Positions 1-7,107 of a stretch of 64,000 bases of DNA are shown here, piece after piece. The first letter of the stretch is position 1; the number at the start of each line of letters is the position of its first letter. The stretch lies in NCBI RefSeq assembly GCF_017312725.1, contig NZ_BOPO01000124.1, forward strand, positions 1 to 64,000, read 5' to 3'. A program made the position numbers and the translations under genes. The notes below the pieces were generated by a model, which saw only the letters and a list, made by a program, of their open reading frames with translations, made no database searches and was not told the DNA's origin. This stretch comes from Actinocatenispora comari. Lineage in GTDB: Bacteria; Actinomycetota; Actinomycetes; Mycobacteriales; Micromonosporaceae.

Positions 1-70
1 CGTGGGGAGGGGGCTTCGCCCCTCCCCACACCCCTCCCCGTCAAGGGGGCCTTCGCCCCCTTGACCATCC
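1..70 (+). repeat. Dispersed double-hairpin repeat, copy A (left end cut by window)
   Basis: Two consecutive hairpins: GTGGGGAGGGG at 2-12 pairs with 19-29 around a GCTTCG loop, and TCAAGGGGGC at 41-50 pairs perfectly with 55-64 around CTTC. The same layout recurs at 50281-50356 on the same strand and at 50598-50663 on the opposite strand, with compensatory changes in the stems. It could act as a terminator for a gene left of the window or be a mobile REP-like element. Confidence 0.75.
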
Positions 71-100
71 CCCGCCGGGAGACCAGAGACGAGATCCTGA

Positions 101-226
101 CACCGCCTGGCACGCCTCGGAACGTCGGGGAACGGTGATCGGGCCGGACACCCCCTGGCCGCCTCGGAACGTCGGGGAACGGTGATCGGGCCGGACACCG
201 CCTGGCCGCTTCGGAGCGTCGGGGCC
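101..226 (+). repeat. 47-bp tandem repeat, about 2.7 copies
   Basis: Units start at 101, 148 and 195 with exact 47-nt spacing; each contains CCTCGGAACGTCGGGGAACG or a close variant followed by GTGATCGGGCCGGACACC. The third unit is partial and diverged. It lies in the non-coding stretch 65-287 downstream of the leftward SDR gene; no gene is seen there. Units are contiguous with no unique spacers, so this is not a CRISPR array. Confidence 0.8.
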
Positions 227-287
227 GGTTCGGGTGGACGCCGGGCCGGTTCGGGTGGTCGGTTGAGGGTCGTTGGCGGGTGGCGGG

Positions 288-1064
288 TCAGAGGGAAGGG
301 GTGGCGCCGCCGTCTACCAGGATGGTGCTGCCGGTGATGAAGCCTGCGTGGGTGCTGGCGAGGAAGGCGGCGGTGGCCGCGAAGTCGGCCGGGGCGCCGA
401 GCCGGCCGACCGGGATGGTGGCGGCGATGTCGGCAAGGCCCGCGTCGGGGTCGGCGAACTGGCTGGTCAGCGCCGGGGTGCGGTGGTAGCCGGGGGCGAG
501 CACGTTGATGGTGACGCCGTCCGGGCCGATCTCCGGTACCAGCGACTTCGCGTAGCCGGCGAGGCCGGGCCGCACCGTGTTGGACAGGCCGTATTGCGGG
601 CGGGGCGCCCGGATCGTCTCGGAGGCGACGAGCAGGATCCGGCCCCAGCCGGCCGCTCGCAACCGGGGCAGCGTCGCCTGCACGAAGCCGATGTGGGCGA
701 GCAGGCACAGCTCGACGGCGTCCCGGTAGGCGTCCAGGCCGAACGCGGTCACCGGGCCGGCGGGTGGGCCGCCGGCGTTGCTCACCACGATGCCCGGTTC
801 GCCGAGATCGGTTGCCACCGCGTCGATCCAGCCGCGTACCGCGTCCTGGTCGCGCAGGTCGACCCGGTCGGCCCGGACCGACCCGTCGCCACCGACCGGG
901 TGGGCCGCGGCCACCTGGTCGGCGGCGGCGGCGAGGCGCTGCTCGTTCCGGCCGCAGATCGCGACCCGGGCGCCCTCGGCGGCCAGTGCGGTCGCGACGG
1001 CCAGGCCGAGCCCGCTGGTCGCGCCGGAGACCAGCGCGACCCGGCCGGCGATACCGAGATCCAC
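288..1064 (-). CDS. SDR family oxidoreductase of the encapsulin locus
   Basis: A 258-residue short-chain dehydrogenase/reductase, presumably NAD(P)H-dependent and cytoplasmic. The Rossmann nucleotide-binding motif is SGATSGLG (residues 13-20), NAGG is at 96-99, the catalytic Ser is Ser148 (VASET) and Tyr is Tyr158 in YGLSNTVR. The usual YxxxK lysine is Asn162 here, as in a divergent SDR subgroup with an LSN motif. The GTG start is preceded by GAGGAG with 7-8 nt spacing; the longer upstream open frame is an antisense-type shadow. It is the third gene of the leftward operon, 67 nt after the sulfotransferase, and is expected to reduce or oxidise a ketone/alcohol of the pathway intermediate. SDR genes are reported as frequent neighbours of family 3 encapsulins. 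The substrate is unknown. Confidence 0.9.
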   Translation of the reverse strand: MDLGIAGRVALVSGATSGLGLAVATALAAEGARVAICGRNEQRLAAAADQVAAAHPVGGDGSVRADRVDLRDQDAVRGWIDAVATDLGEPGIVVSNAGGPPAGPVTAFGLDAYRDAVELCLLAHIGFVQATLPRLRAAGWGRILLVASETIRAPRPQYGLSNTVRPGLAGYAKSLVPEIGPDGVTINVLAPGYHRTPALTSQFADPDAGLADIAATIPVGRLGAPADFAATAAFLASTHAGFITGSTILVDGGATPSL

Positions 1065-1131
1065 CAGGGTGCTCCTCTCGTTCGGTGCTCCGCACCGGCT
1101 GCCGGGAGGCCGCCGGCCACCCGACCGTTCG

Positions 1132-2028
1132 TCAGGCGGTGTCGCGCAGCCGGTAGCCGTACCGGTGCAGCCACGGTGCGGCGATCGAGGCGGCGACGTA
1201 CCGGGTGGTACGCGGGGCGGTGGAACGCCAGCGATCGTCCGGCCGGATGGTGACCGGTCCGGTCCGCAGCCGGTCCGGGTTGCCGGTGACGGTGTGGTTG
1301 GGCGACAGTACGGCGGTGCCGTCGGCGCCGACCGGTGCGACGGCGGCGAGGCCCCAGTCCGCGAGCACCGCGCCGAGGGTGTCGGCCGGTGCGGCGGCGA
1401 AGTCCTCGTACCGCAGCCGCCGGTACCGGTCCGGGAAGGCGCGGCCGACCCGCGCCGAGGCGCGCTGGAACGCGACCCAGTAGGCGGTGCTGCGCCAGGC
1501 CGGCATGGCCGGGATGTACGCCTTCGGGCGGCGCCACGACTCCGCGATCGCGCGCGGATCCCGCAGCACGTGCAGCACGTACGGCCGGACCCGGCCGCTG
1601 CCGCACAGCGTCGCCGCCTCGGCCGGGAACTTGCCGCTGTCGACGATGATCCGGGCACCGGTCTCCGCTGCGATGGCTTCGTAGAGCCGTTCCAGATCGC
1701 GCCGGGCCAGGGTCGTGGCGGTGCTCTCGGCCAGCCGGGCGACGGCGTGCCGGGTGCGCAGCAGCCGACGCTGCCGGTCCAGCACGGCCGGCACCACCTC
1801 CGGGGCGTCCAACCGGCGCAGCACGGCCGACCACAGTGGACAGTCGGCGATCCGGGCGCCGCAGCCGCACGTGTCGTTGGTGCCGTCGCCCAGCACCCCG
1901 TGCCGCCACAGGTACCGCAGCTCGCCGACGTGCACCGCACCGGGCAGCTCGCCGATCAGGTTCCCGATCAGGGTGGTACCGCTGCGGCACCAGCCGGTCA
2001 GGTAGACGACGACGGGCCGCTCGTTCAT
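1132..2028 (-). CDS. Sulfotransferase family protein
   Basis: A 298-residue PAPS-dependent sulfotransferase-fold protein. The 5'-phosphosulfate-binding loop is seen as TGWCRSGTTLIGNL (about residues 11-24), and the 3'-phosphate-binding region as HVLRDPRAIAESWRR (153-167). A Cys-rich segment TCGCGARIADC (53-63) is typical of a bacterial subgroup of the family and may stabilise the fold. Its ATG overlaps the stop of the upstream aminotransferase (ATGA), so the two are translationally coupled. Sulfotransferases are among the commonest neighbours of family 3 encapsulins according to published genome mining, which supports reading 288-8564 as one system. It probably sulfates the amine or hydroxyl of the locus product; the acceptor cannot be inferred from sequence. 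Confidence 0.9.
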   Translation of the reverse strand: MNERPVVVYLTGWCRSGTTLIGNLIGELPGAVHVGELRYLWRHGVLGDGTNDTCGCGARIADCPLWSAVLRRLDAPEVVPAVLDRQRRLLRTRHAVARLAESTATTLARRDLERLYEAIAAETGARIIVDSGKFPAEAATLCGSGRVRPYVLHVLRDPRAIAESWRRPKAYIPAMPAWRSTAYWVAFQRASARVGRAFPDRYRRLRYEDFAAAPADTLGAVLADWGLAAVAPVGADGTAVLSPNHTVTGNPDRLRTGPVTIRPDDRWRSTAPRTTRYVAASIAAPWLHRYGYRLRDTA

Positions 2029-3275
2029 CGCCGGCCCGGCAGAGCCGCGGCGACCTTGTCGACCGCGTCGACCAGCTGGGCGCAGTCCTCCTCCGTCAGG
2101 TTCGCCGACAGCGGGATGTCGACGGTGCGGGCCACCGCGGAGGTACTGGCCGGGAAGGCGGCGCGGGCGGCGGCCGGGTCCGGATGCAGGAACCGCCAGT
2201 TCCAGAACGCGCGGACGTTGACGTCGTTCGGGTCGCCGAAGGCGCGGACGCCGATCCCCTCGGCGCGCAGGGCGCGGGCGAACCAGCAGGCCGTCGGTGC
2301 GTCCGGTAGCCGCAGCAGCAGCGCCTCGCCGAGGTAGGCGCCGGGCGCGACCGGCTGCCGGACCGCGATGTCCGACCGGTCGGCGAGGGCAGCGGCGACC
2401 CGGTCGTAGTTGCGGCGATGCGCTTCGAGTCGGCCGGGTAGCCGAGCGAGCTGGGCGTGGGCGAGGGCGGCACGGATCTCGTCCATCCGCCAGCTGTACA
2501 GCGGCAGGGACAGGTCGTCCAGCTCGGGAGGGTCGGTGAAGTGCCGGGCCATGCGCGATTCGTAGGCGCCGGAGTAGACCAGCGCCCGGGCGTGCAGGGT
2601 GGCGTCGTCCGTGAGCAGGAAGCCGCCTTCCCCGGTGTTCAGCGCCTTGTCCGACTGGGTGGAGAACGCGCCGGCCCGGCCCCAGGTGCCGAGCGGCCGG
2701 CCTGCCAGCCGGACCCCCAGCGCCGGCACCGCGTCCTCGACGACAGGCACCCCGTACTGGTCGGCGATCGCGGTGAGGGCGGGCATGTCGGCGGCGAACC
2801 CGCGCATGTGTACCACCACGATCGCGCGGGCGCCGGCGGCGAGTGTGCGGTGCAGGTCGGCCGGATCGAGTTGCAGTTCGTCGTCGCACTCGACCAGGAC
2901 CGGGCGGTGTCCGGCGAGCAGGATCGCGCTGGGGGTGGCGGCGAACGTGAACGTCGGGCAGATCACGTCGGAGCCGGCGGGCAGGTCCAGCGCGAGCAGC
3001 CCCAGCGCGAGGGCGGTGGTGCCGCTGGCGCAACCCAGCGCGTGTCCGGTGCCGAAGTACCGGCACAGCTCCGCCTCGAACGCGCCGGTCTCGGTCGCTT
3101 CGTGCGGGCGGGTGTCGTACCGGAAGTACCGGCGGCTGCGCAGCGCCCGGACGGCGGCGTCGATGTCCTCGTCGGCGACGTAGGCGTCGCCGTTGTCGTA
3201 GGCCGGCCAGCGGGTCGTACGGACCGGGGTGCCGCCGTCGATCGCCAGCGTGACGTCGGTGGTACTCGCGGCCAT
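2025..3275 (-). CDS. DegT/DnrJ/EryC1/StrS-type PLP aminotransferase
   Basis: A 416-residue fold-type I aminotransferase of the family that aminates keto-sugars and related carbonyls. The PLP lysine is Lys210 within SDKALNTGEGG, the expected SxKxxxxGEGG signature; Glu180-Asp181 (VVEDAVPALG) supplies the pyridine-nitrogen contact, and GCASGTTALAL (81-91) is the phosphate-binding region. The ATG with AAGGGAGC upstream (8-nt spacing) is chosen over an ORF start 45 nt upstream. It is the first gene of the leftward operon, divergent from the encapsulin gene across a 326-bp control region. Most likely it installs an amino group using glutamate or glutamine as donor. A sugar substrate is only one possibility because no NDP-sugar genes are nearby. 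Confidence 0.92.
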   Translation of the reverse strand: MAASTTDVTLAIDGGTPVRTTRWPAYDNGDAYVADEDIDAAVRALRSRRYFRYDTRPHEATETGAFEAELCRYFGTGHALGCASGTTALALGLLALDLPAGSDVICPTFTFAATPSAILLAGHRPVLVECDDELQLDPADLHRTLAAGARAIVVVHMRGFAADMPALTAIADQYGVPVVEDAVPALGVRLAGRPLGTWGRAGAFSTQSDKALNTGEGGFLLTDDATLHARALVYSGAYESRMARHFTDPPELDDLSLPLYSWRMDEIRAALAHAQLARLPGRLEAHRRNYDRVAAALADRSDIAVRQPVAPGAYLGEALLLRLPDAPTACWFARALRAEGIGVRAFGDPNDVNVRAFWNWRFLHPDPAAARAAFPASTSAVARTVDIPLSANLTEEDCAQLVDAVDKVAAALPGRR

Positions 3276-3420
3276 CGGCGGCTCCCTTCCGACCGGTGGC
3301 AGGCGTCGTTGCCGCACCACTCCAGGAGCCCGGGGCGGGGCACCGACGACGTGGGGCCGCCGTCGGGCCCGGATGCGTCATGCCGGGCTCGCGCTTACGA
3401 AATCGGATCGGTGCCGGCGC

Positions 3421-3426
3421 GGTATA
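3421..3426 (-). promoter_or_regulatory. Putative -10 of the leftward biosynthetic operon
   Basis: On the minus strand the hexamer reads TATACC, inside the self-complementary GGTATACC at 3421-3428, about 145 nt before the aminotransferase ATG. It is the most AT-rich spot of the 3276-3601 divergent spacer. No convincing -35 is visible; another possible core lies near 3398-3408. The long leader could hold an operator. Confidence 0.35.
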
Positions 3427-3556
3427 CCCAGCTACGGGCGAAACCAGGGTTTTCCCCAGAAGTTTCCTGGCCCCCGGATTTGTGCCCTAGGGTCTCGGTT
3501 CGAGTCGCCGAGCACGCCGGGCCCCGCCCCGGCCGGCGCGTTCGCCGACCCTGCTT

Positions 3557-3562
3557 ACCTTG
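3557..3562 (+). promoter_or_regulatory. Putative -10 (TACCTT) of the encapsulin operon
   Basis: TACCTT lies 40 nt before the preferred TTG start at 3602. The same core occurs before other genes here (24716 and 31788). The TTG at 3560, the alternative start of the open frame, sits inside this hexamer, which argues for the downstream start. The spacer also holds an imperfect inverted repeat, CCAGG(3435-3439)...CCTGG(3466-3470). Confidence 0.45.
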
Positions 3563-3601
3563 GCGCCCAAGGCGTTCGGTCCTCACCCGGATGGGGGTAC
3601 G

Positions 3602-4501
3602 TTGCGCTACCTCGTCGACGATCCCGACCTGACCAGCCGCACACCCGGCGAGGAGCTGGCCGTGGCGGCCTGCCGTTCGCCGGGCGAGACCGCGACCGCC
3701 GTGGTACGAGGAGCGATCGCGCGGCACTTCCCCCTGGCCGCGACCCGGCCCCGCCCGCCGGTACGGGACCTGCTCAAGTCGGCCACCATCGCGGACGAGA
3801 CGGTGTCGTTCGTCGAGGAGCGCCGCGGCTCGCACCAGGTCACCCTGGACACCGAGTACGCGGCGACCCCCGAGGCGCACCAGCAGCCCCGCGCGATCAA
3901 GGCGGCACTCACCGAGATCCGGGTCCGGGTACCGGTACCGGCCCAGATCTGCCGTGACCCGGCACTGCTGGCCCGGTTCGTCGACCACCGGGTCATCGTG
4001 CGACTGTGCACGGTGGAGAACGACGTCCTGCTGCACGGCAGCACCGACGGCGCGATCACCGGACTGCTCCGACTCCCCGACCTGCGCCGGCTCCGCGGCG
4101 GCACCGACCTGCTCGACAGCATCATGGCCGCCGCCGCCGACGTCGAGGACCAGGGCGGCTCCTGCGACGCGCTGGTCCTGCACCCCCGCACCTACTGGCG
4201 ACTGATCGCGCTCGGCGCGCTGCCGACCCTGGACGCGGCCGGGCTGCGCATCACCCGGACCCGCATGATCGCCCCCGACCAGGTACTGCTGGGCGACTTC
4301 CGCGCCGGCGTCACGCTGCTGGACGGCAGCGACGGCGGCACCCTGACGCTGCGCCACCACGGCGAACTGGCCGAGATCGAGGCCGGCGGCCGGGTCGGCC
4401 TCGCGGTGCACCTGCCGCAGCACTTCGCCCTGCTGGTACTGGCGCCGGAGACGGTGCCGCCGGCCATCGAGGTCCTGCCGGCGGCGGAGGGGGCGGCATG
4501 A
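3602..4501 (+). CDS. HK97-fold shell protein, probable family 3 encapsulin
   Basis: About 299 residues with the order expected for an HK97-type capsid/encapsulin protomer. The segment DLLKSATIADETVSFVEE resembles the extended-loop region of HK97 capsid proteins; VDHRVIVRLCTVENDVLLHG followed by ITGLL matches the spine-helix and E-x-x-x-x-x-G region; LLDSIMAAAADVEDQGG then CDALVLHPRTYWRL matches the A-domain motif of encapsulins; the end MIAPDQVLLGDFRAGVTL... HLPQHFALLVLAPE matches the C-terminal capsid strands. No portal, terminase, protease or tail gene is nearby, so it is not a prophage. It should self-assemble into a protein nanocompartment enclosing one or more pathway enzymes. The start chosen is TTG preceded by GGGGG at 3593-3597; TTG at 3560 is an alternative adding 14 residues. 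The stop overlaps the next gene by 4 nt. Confidence 0.85.
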   Translation: MRYLVDDPDLTSRTPGEELAVAACRSPGETATAVVRGAIARHFPLAATRPRPPVRDLLKSATIADETVSFVEERRGSHQVTLDTEYAATPEAHQQPRAIKAALTEIRVRVPVPAQICRDPALLARFVDHRVIVRLCTVENDVLLHGSTDGAITGLLRLPDLRRLRGGTDLLDSIMAAAADVEDQGGSCDALVLHPRTYWRLIALGALPTLDAAGLRITRTRMIAPDQVLLGDFRAGVTLLDGSDGGTLTLRHHGELAEIEAGGRVGLAVHLPQHFALLVLAPETVPPAIEVLPAAEGAA

Positions 4502-5412
4502 AGATCGGCATCCTGCTGTGGGACTACAGCGGCATCGACGCGGACGCCCTCGCGTTGCTGGAGTTCGGCAGGCAACGGGGCCACGAGATGTCCGGCTTCA
4601 CCCTGGAGGAGATCGAGTACCGCCGGGCCGACGGGCGGGCGACCGTGCTCGCGAAGGGTGTCGACGTCGACGGCTACGACGCGGTGATCTCCCGGGCGAA
4701 CCTGATCGGGGACGTGTGGCAGCAGGATCTGGCCGCCACCGCCGGGCCGTGGCGCGACCGGGTCGAGCGGTTGACGATGCTCAGCAACGCGCTCGGTCCG
4801 CGGCTGTTCGATCCGGTGGACGCCTGGCTGTGCGGGATGAGCAAGTTCCTGATGGCGCAACGGCTCGCCGAGGGCGGGTTCCCGGTGCCGCCGTTCCGGT
4901 CGGTGAGCTCGGTCGAGGACGCGGCGGCGGCGCTCGCCGACTGGGGCGACATCATCCTCAAGCCGTCGTACGGGCTGCGCGGCATCGACGTCGAGCGGGT
5001 CACCGACCTGGACGCCGACCGGTCCATCGTGGACAGTCAGCTGGCCCGCTACGGCACGGTGTTCTGCCAGCCGTTCTACCCCACCCAGTACGGCGAGCTG
5101 CGGATCACCGTGTGCGGCGAGGCGACGCCGATCAACATGCTCAAGCTGCCCGCGGCCGGTACCTGGCGGTGCAAGACGCTGGAGGGCGCGAGCTGGGAGC
5201 GGTTCGACGCACCGGACGAGCTGATCGACCTGTCCGTCCGGGCCGCCCGGCACCAGGGCCTCACCTGGGCCGGGCTGGACATCCTGCCGACCCCGGACGG
5301 GTACCGGATTCTCGAGGTCAACATGGTGCCCGGTTTCCTCGCCATCTTCGGCGACGGGCCCGCCGCCGAGGGCCACGCCGGCATCTTCGACTGGATCGAG
5401 AAGCGGTCCTGA
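4498..5412 (+). CDS. RimK/LysX-like ATP-grasp ligase
   Basis: A 304-residue ATP-grasp enzyme that should couple ATP hydrolysis to formation of an amide through an acyl phosphate. The ATP-binding strand IILKPSYGLRGIDVERV (about 154-170) and the metal-binding ILEVNMVPGF near the C terminus (Glu and Asn ligands) are clear. The N-terminal domain begins MKIGILLWDYSG like the pre-ATP-grasp domain of RimK/LysX proteins. Its ATG overlaps the encapsulin stop (ATGA), so shell and ligase are translationally coupled, making it a prime cargo or partner candidate. No LysW-type amino-group carrier protein is encoded nearby, although carrier-protein systems have been reported beside some family 3 encapsulins; a free small-molecule acceptor is therefore more likely. 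Confidence 0.88.
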   Translation: MKIGILLWDYSGIDADALALLEFGRQRGHEMSGFTLEEIEYRRADGRATVLAKGVDVDGYDAVISRANLIGDVWQQDLAATAGPWRDRVERLTMLSNALGPRLFDPVDAWLCGMSKFLMAQRLAEGGFPVPPFRSVSSVEDAAAALADWGDIILKPSYGLRGIDVERVTDLDADRSIVDSQLARYGTVFCQPFYPTQYGELRITVCGEATPINMLKLPAAGTWRCKTLEGASWERFDAPDELIDLSVRAARHQGLTWAGLDILPTPDGYRILEVNMVPGFLAIFGDGPAAEGHAGIFDWIEKRS

Positions 5413-5466
5413 CGGCCCGCCACCGGCACGATCGGCGCACCGACGAGCGTTGGGGGACAACGGATC

Positions 5467-7107
5467 ATGATGTACGGAGCGGAGTCGCTGCGGCTGCCGA
5501 GCGCCGAGCTGGCGGCCCGGTACCGCGCCGCCGGCTGGTGGCGGGACGAGACGTTCCTGGACGATCTGGCACGGGCCGCCGAGACCCGCCCGGAGCACCC
5601 CGCGATCATCGCGTACCAGGGCGACACGCCGCGGACGATCTGCTACCGCGAGCTCGCCGACCTGGTCGAACGGTTCGCCGGGGCGCTGCTGGCGCTCGGC
5701 GTCGAGCGCGGTGACGTGGTCGCCACGTACCTGCCGAACGTCTGGCAGCTGACCCCGCTGTGGCTGGCCTGCGCCCGGATCGGCGCGGTCAGCGCGGCGA
5801 TGTTCCCGGCGCTCGCCGAGCGCGAACTGCGGTACACGATGACCGTCAGCCGGGCGCCGGTGTGCATCGGGCTGGACCGGATCGGCGACCTCGATCTCGG
5901 TGCCCGGATGGCCGCCGCGGCACCGGACACGGTACGGCACCGGGTGGTGATCGGGGACGGCTCGGCTGCCGACGCCATCGACTTCACCGAGTTCTTCCTC
6001 GCCACCGAGCATCCGGCGCCCGACCCGGCGCTCGCGCTGCGCCCGGACGAGCCCGCCGTACTGGTCTGCACGTCCGGCACGTCCGGCCAGATGAAGGCGG
6101 TGGCGCACACCGGCAACACGCTGTACGCGGCGGCCCGCGCCGGCGCCGAGCCGTACGGACTGGGTGCCGACGACGTGATCGTGGTGCCGCACCCGCACAC
6201 GCACATGGCGGGCATGACCTACGGCGCGCTGATGCCGTTGCAGCTGGGCGCGACCTGGCTGCTGTACGACCGGCCGAACGACATGGGGCTGCTGCTCGAC
6301 TCGATCGAGCGGCACGGCGTCAGCTGGGCGTACATGTCGCCCGGCTACCTGGTCGACCTGATCGCCCGGCAGCGCGAGCGGGCCCGCGACACCGGCTCGC
6401 TGCACCGGATCGTCTCCGGTTCCGCGCCGCTGCTGCCCGACCTGGTCGAGTCGGTACGCGACACCTTCCGGGTACCGGTGCACGCGCTGTGGGGCATGAC
6501 CGAGAACGCCGCGGTCACCATGACCAGACCGGCGGACCCGGACGACTGGGCGACCCGCAGCGACGGCAGCGCGGTGCCGTGGATGGACGTCCGCATCGAC
6601 GCGGCGGAGGGCGAGGAGGCGGGCCGCCTGCTGGTCCGGGGCGCCTCGCAGTGCCTCGGCTACCTGCACCAGCGCGACACCTACGACGAGTGCCTCGACG
6701 ACGACGGCTGGTTCGACACCGGTGACATCGCGCGCCCCGACGGGCGCGGTGGCATCCGCATCGTCGGCCGCCGCAGCGACCTGATCATCCGCTCCAACGG
6801 CATGAAGGTGCCGGTACTGGAGGTCGAGGGGCTGCTCGCCCGACACCCCGGGATCAAGGAGCTGGCGCTCGTCGGCTACCCCGATCCGACCGTGCCGGGC
6901 TCCGAGCTGTGCTGTGCCGTCGTGGTACCGGACGGGCAGCCACCGACGCTCGCGGAACTGCACGAGTACCTCGGCGGGACCGGGATGGCGCGGGTGTTCT
7001 GGCCCGACCGGGTGCAGTTCGTCTGGCAGCTGCCGAGGAACTCGCTGGGCAAGATCCAGCGCGCCCCGCTGCACCAACGGCTGGAGCTGGCCGCGGCGCC
7101 GCGATGA
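5467..7107 (+). CDS. AMP-forming acyl-CoA synthetase / adenylate ligase
   Basis: A 546-residue member of the ANL superfamily. Core motifs are complete: P-loop TSGTSGQMK (202-210), GMTEN (A5), GWFDTGD (A7), GRRSDLIIRSNGMKV (A8) and the catalytic Lys near residue 529 in NSLGKIQR (A10). It resembles CaiC/cyclohexanecarboxylate-CoA ligase-type enzymes more than NRPS adenylation domains; there is no fused carrier domain. It should activate a carboxylic acid as adenylate or CoA thioester for the locus product. It starts 54 nt after the ATP-grasp gene, with GGGGGA 8 nt before the ATG (an adjacent ATG at 5470 is equally possible), and overlaps the exporter gene by 4 nt. Confidence 0.92.
   Translation: MMYGAESLRLPSAELAARYRAAGWWRDETFLDDLARAAETRPEHPAIIAYQGDTPRTICYRELADLVERFAGALLALGVERGDVVATYLPNVWQLTPLWLACARIGAVSAAMFPALAERELRYTMTVSRAPVCIGLDRIGDLDLGARMAAAAPDTVRHRVVIGDGSAADAIDFTEFFLATEHPAPDPALALRPDEPAVLVCTSGTSGQMKAVAHTGNTLYAAARAGAEPYGLGADDVIVVPHPHTHMAGMTYGALMPLQLGATWLLYDRPNDMGLLLDSIERHGVSWAYMSPGYLVDLIARQRERARDTGSLHRIVSGSAPLLPDLVESVRDTFRVPVHALWGMTENAAVTMTRPADPDDWATRSDGSAVPWMDVRIDAAEGEEAGRLLVRGASQCLGYLHQRDTYDECLDDDGWFDTGDIARPDGRGGIRIVGRRSDLIIRSNGMKVPVLEVEGLLARHPGIKELALVGYPDPTVPGSELCCAVVVPDGQPPTLAELHEYLGGTGMARVFWPDRVQFVWQLPRNSLGKIQRAPLHQRLELAAAPR

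Noticed and set aside
101-226. CRISPR array
   Set aside because: Units are contiguous 47-mers without unique spacers and there are no cas genes in the window.
3602-4501. Prophage remnant
   Set aside because: The capsid-like gene is alone: no terminase, portal, protease, tail, lysis or integrase gene is within the window, and its neighbours are biosynthetic with coupled reading frames.
5413-5466. LysW-like amino-group carrier gene next to the ATP-grasp gene
   Set aside because: The only gap is 54 nt and too short; no Cys-rich acidic small frame with a C-terminal EDWGE-like tail was found in 288-8564.
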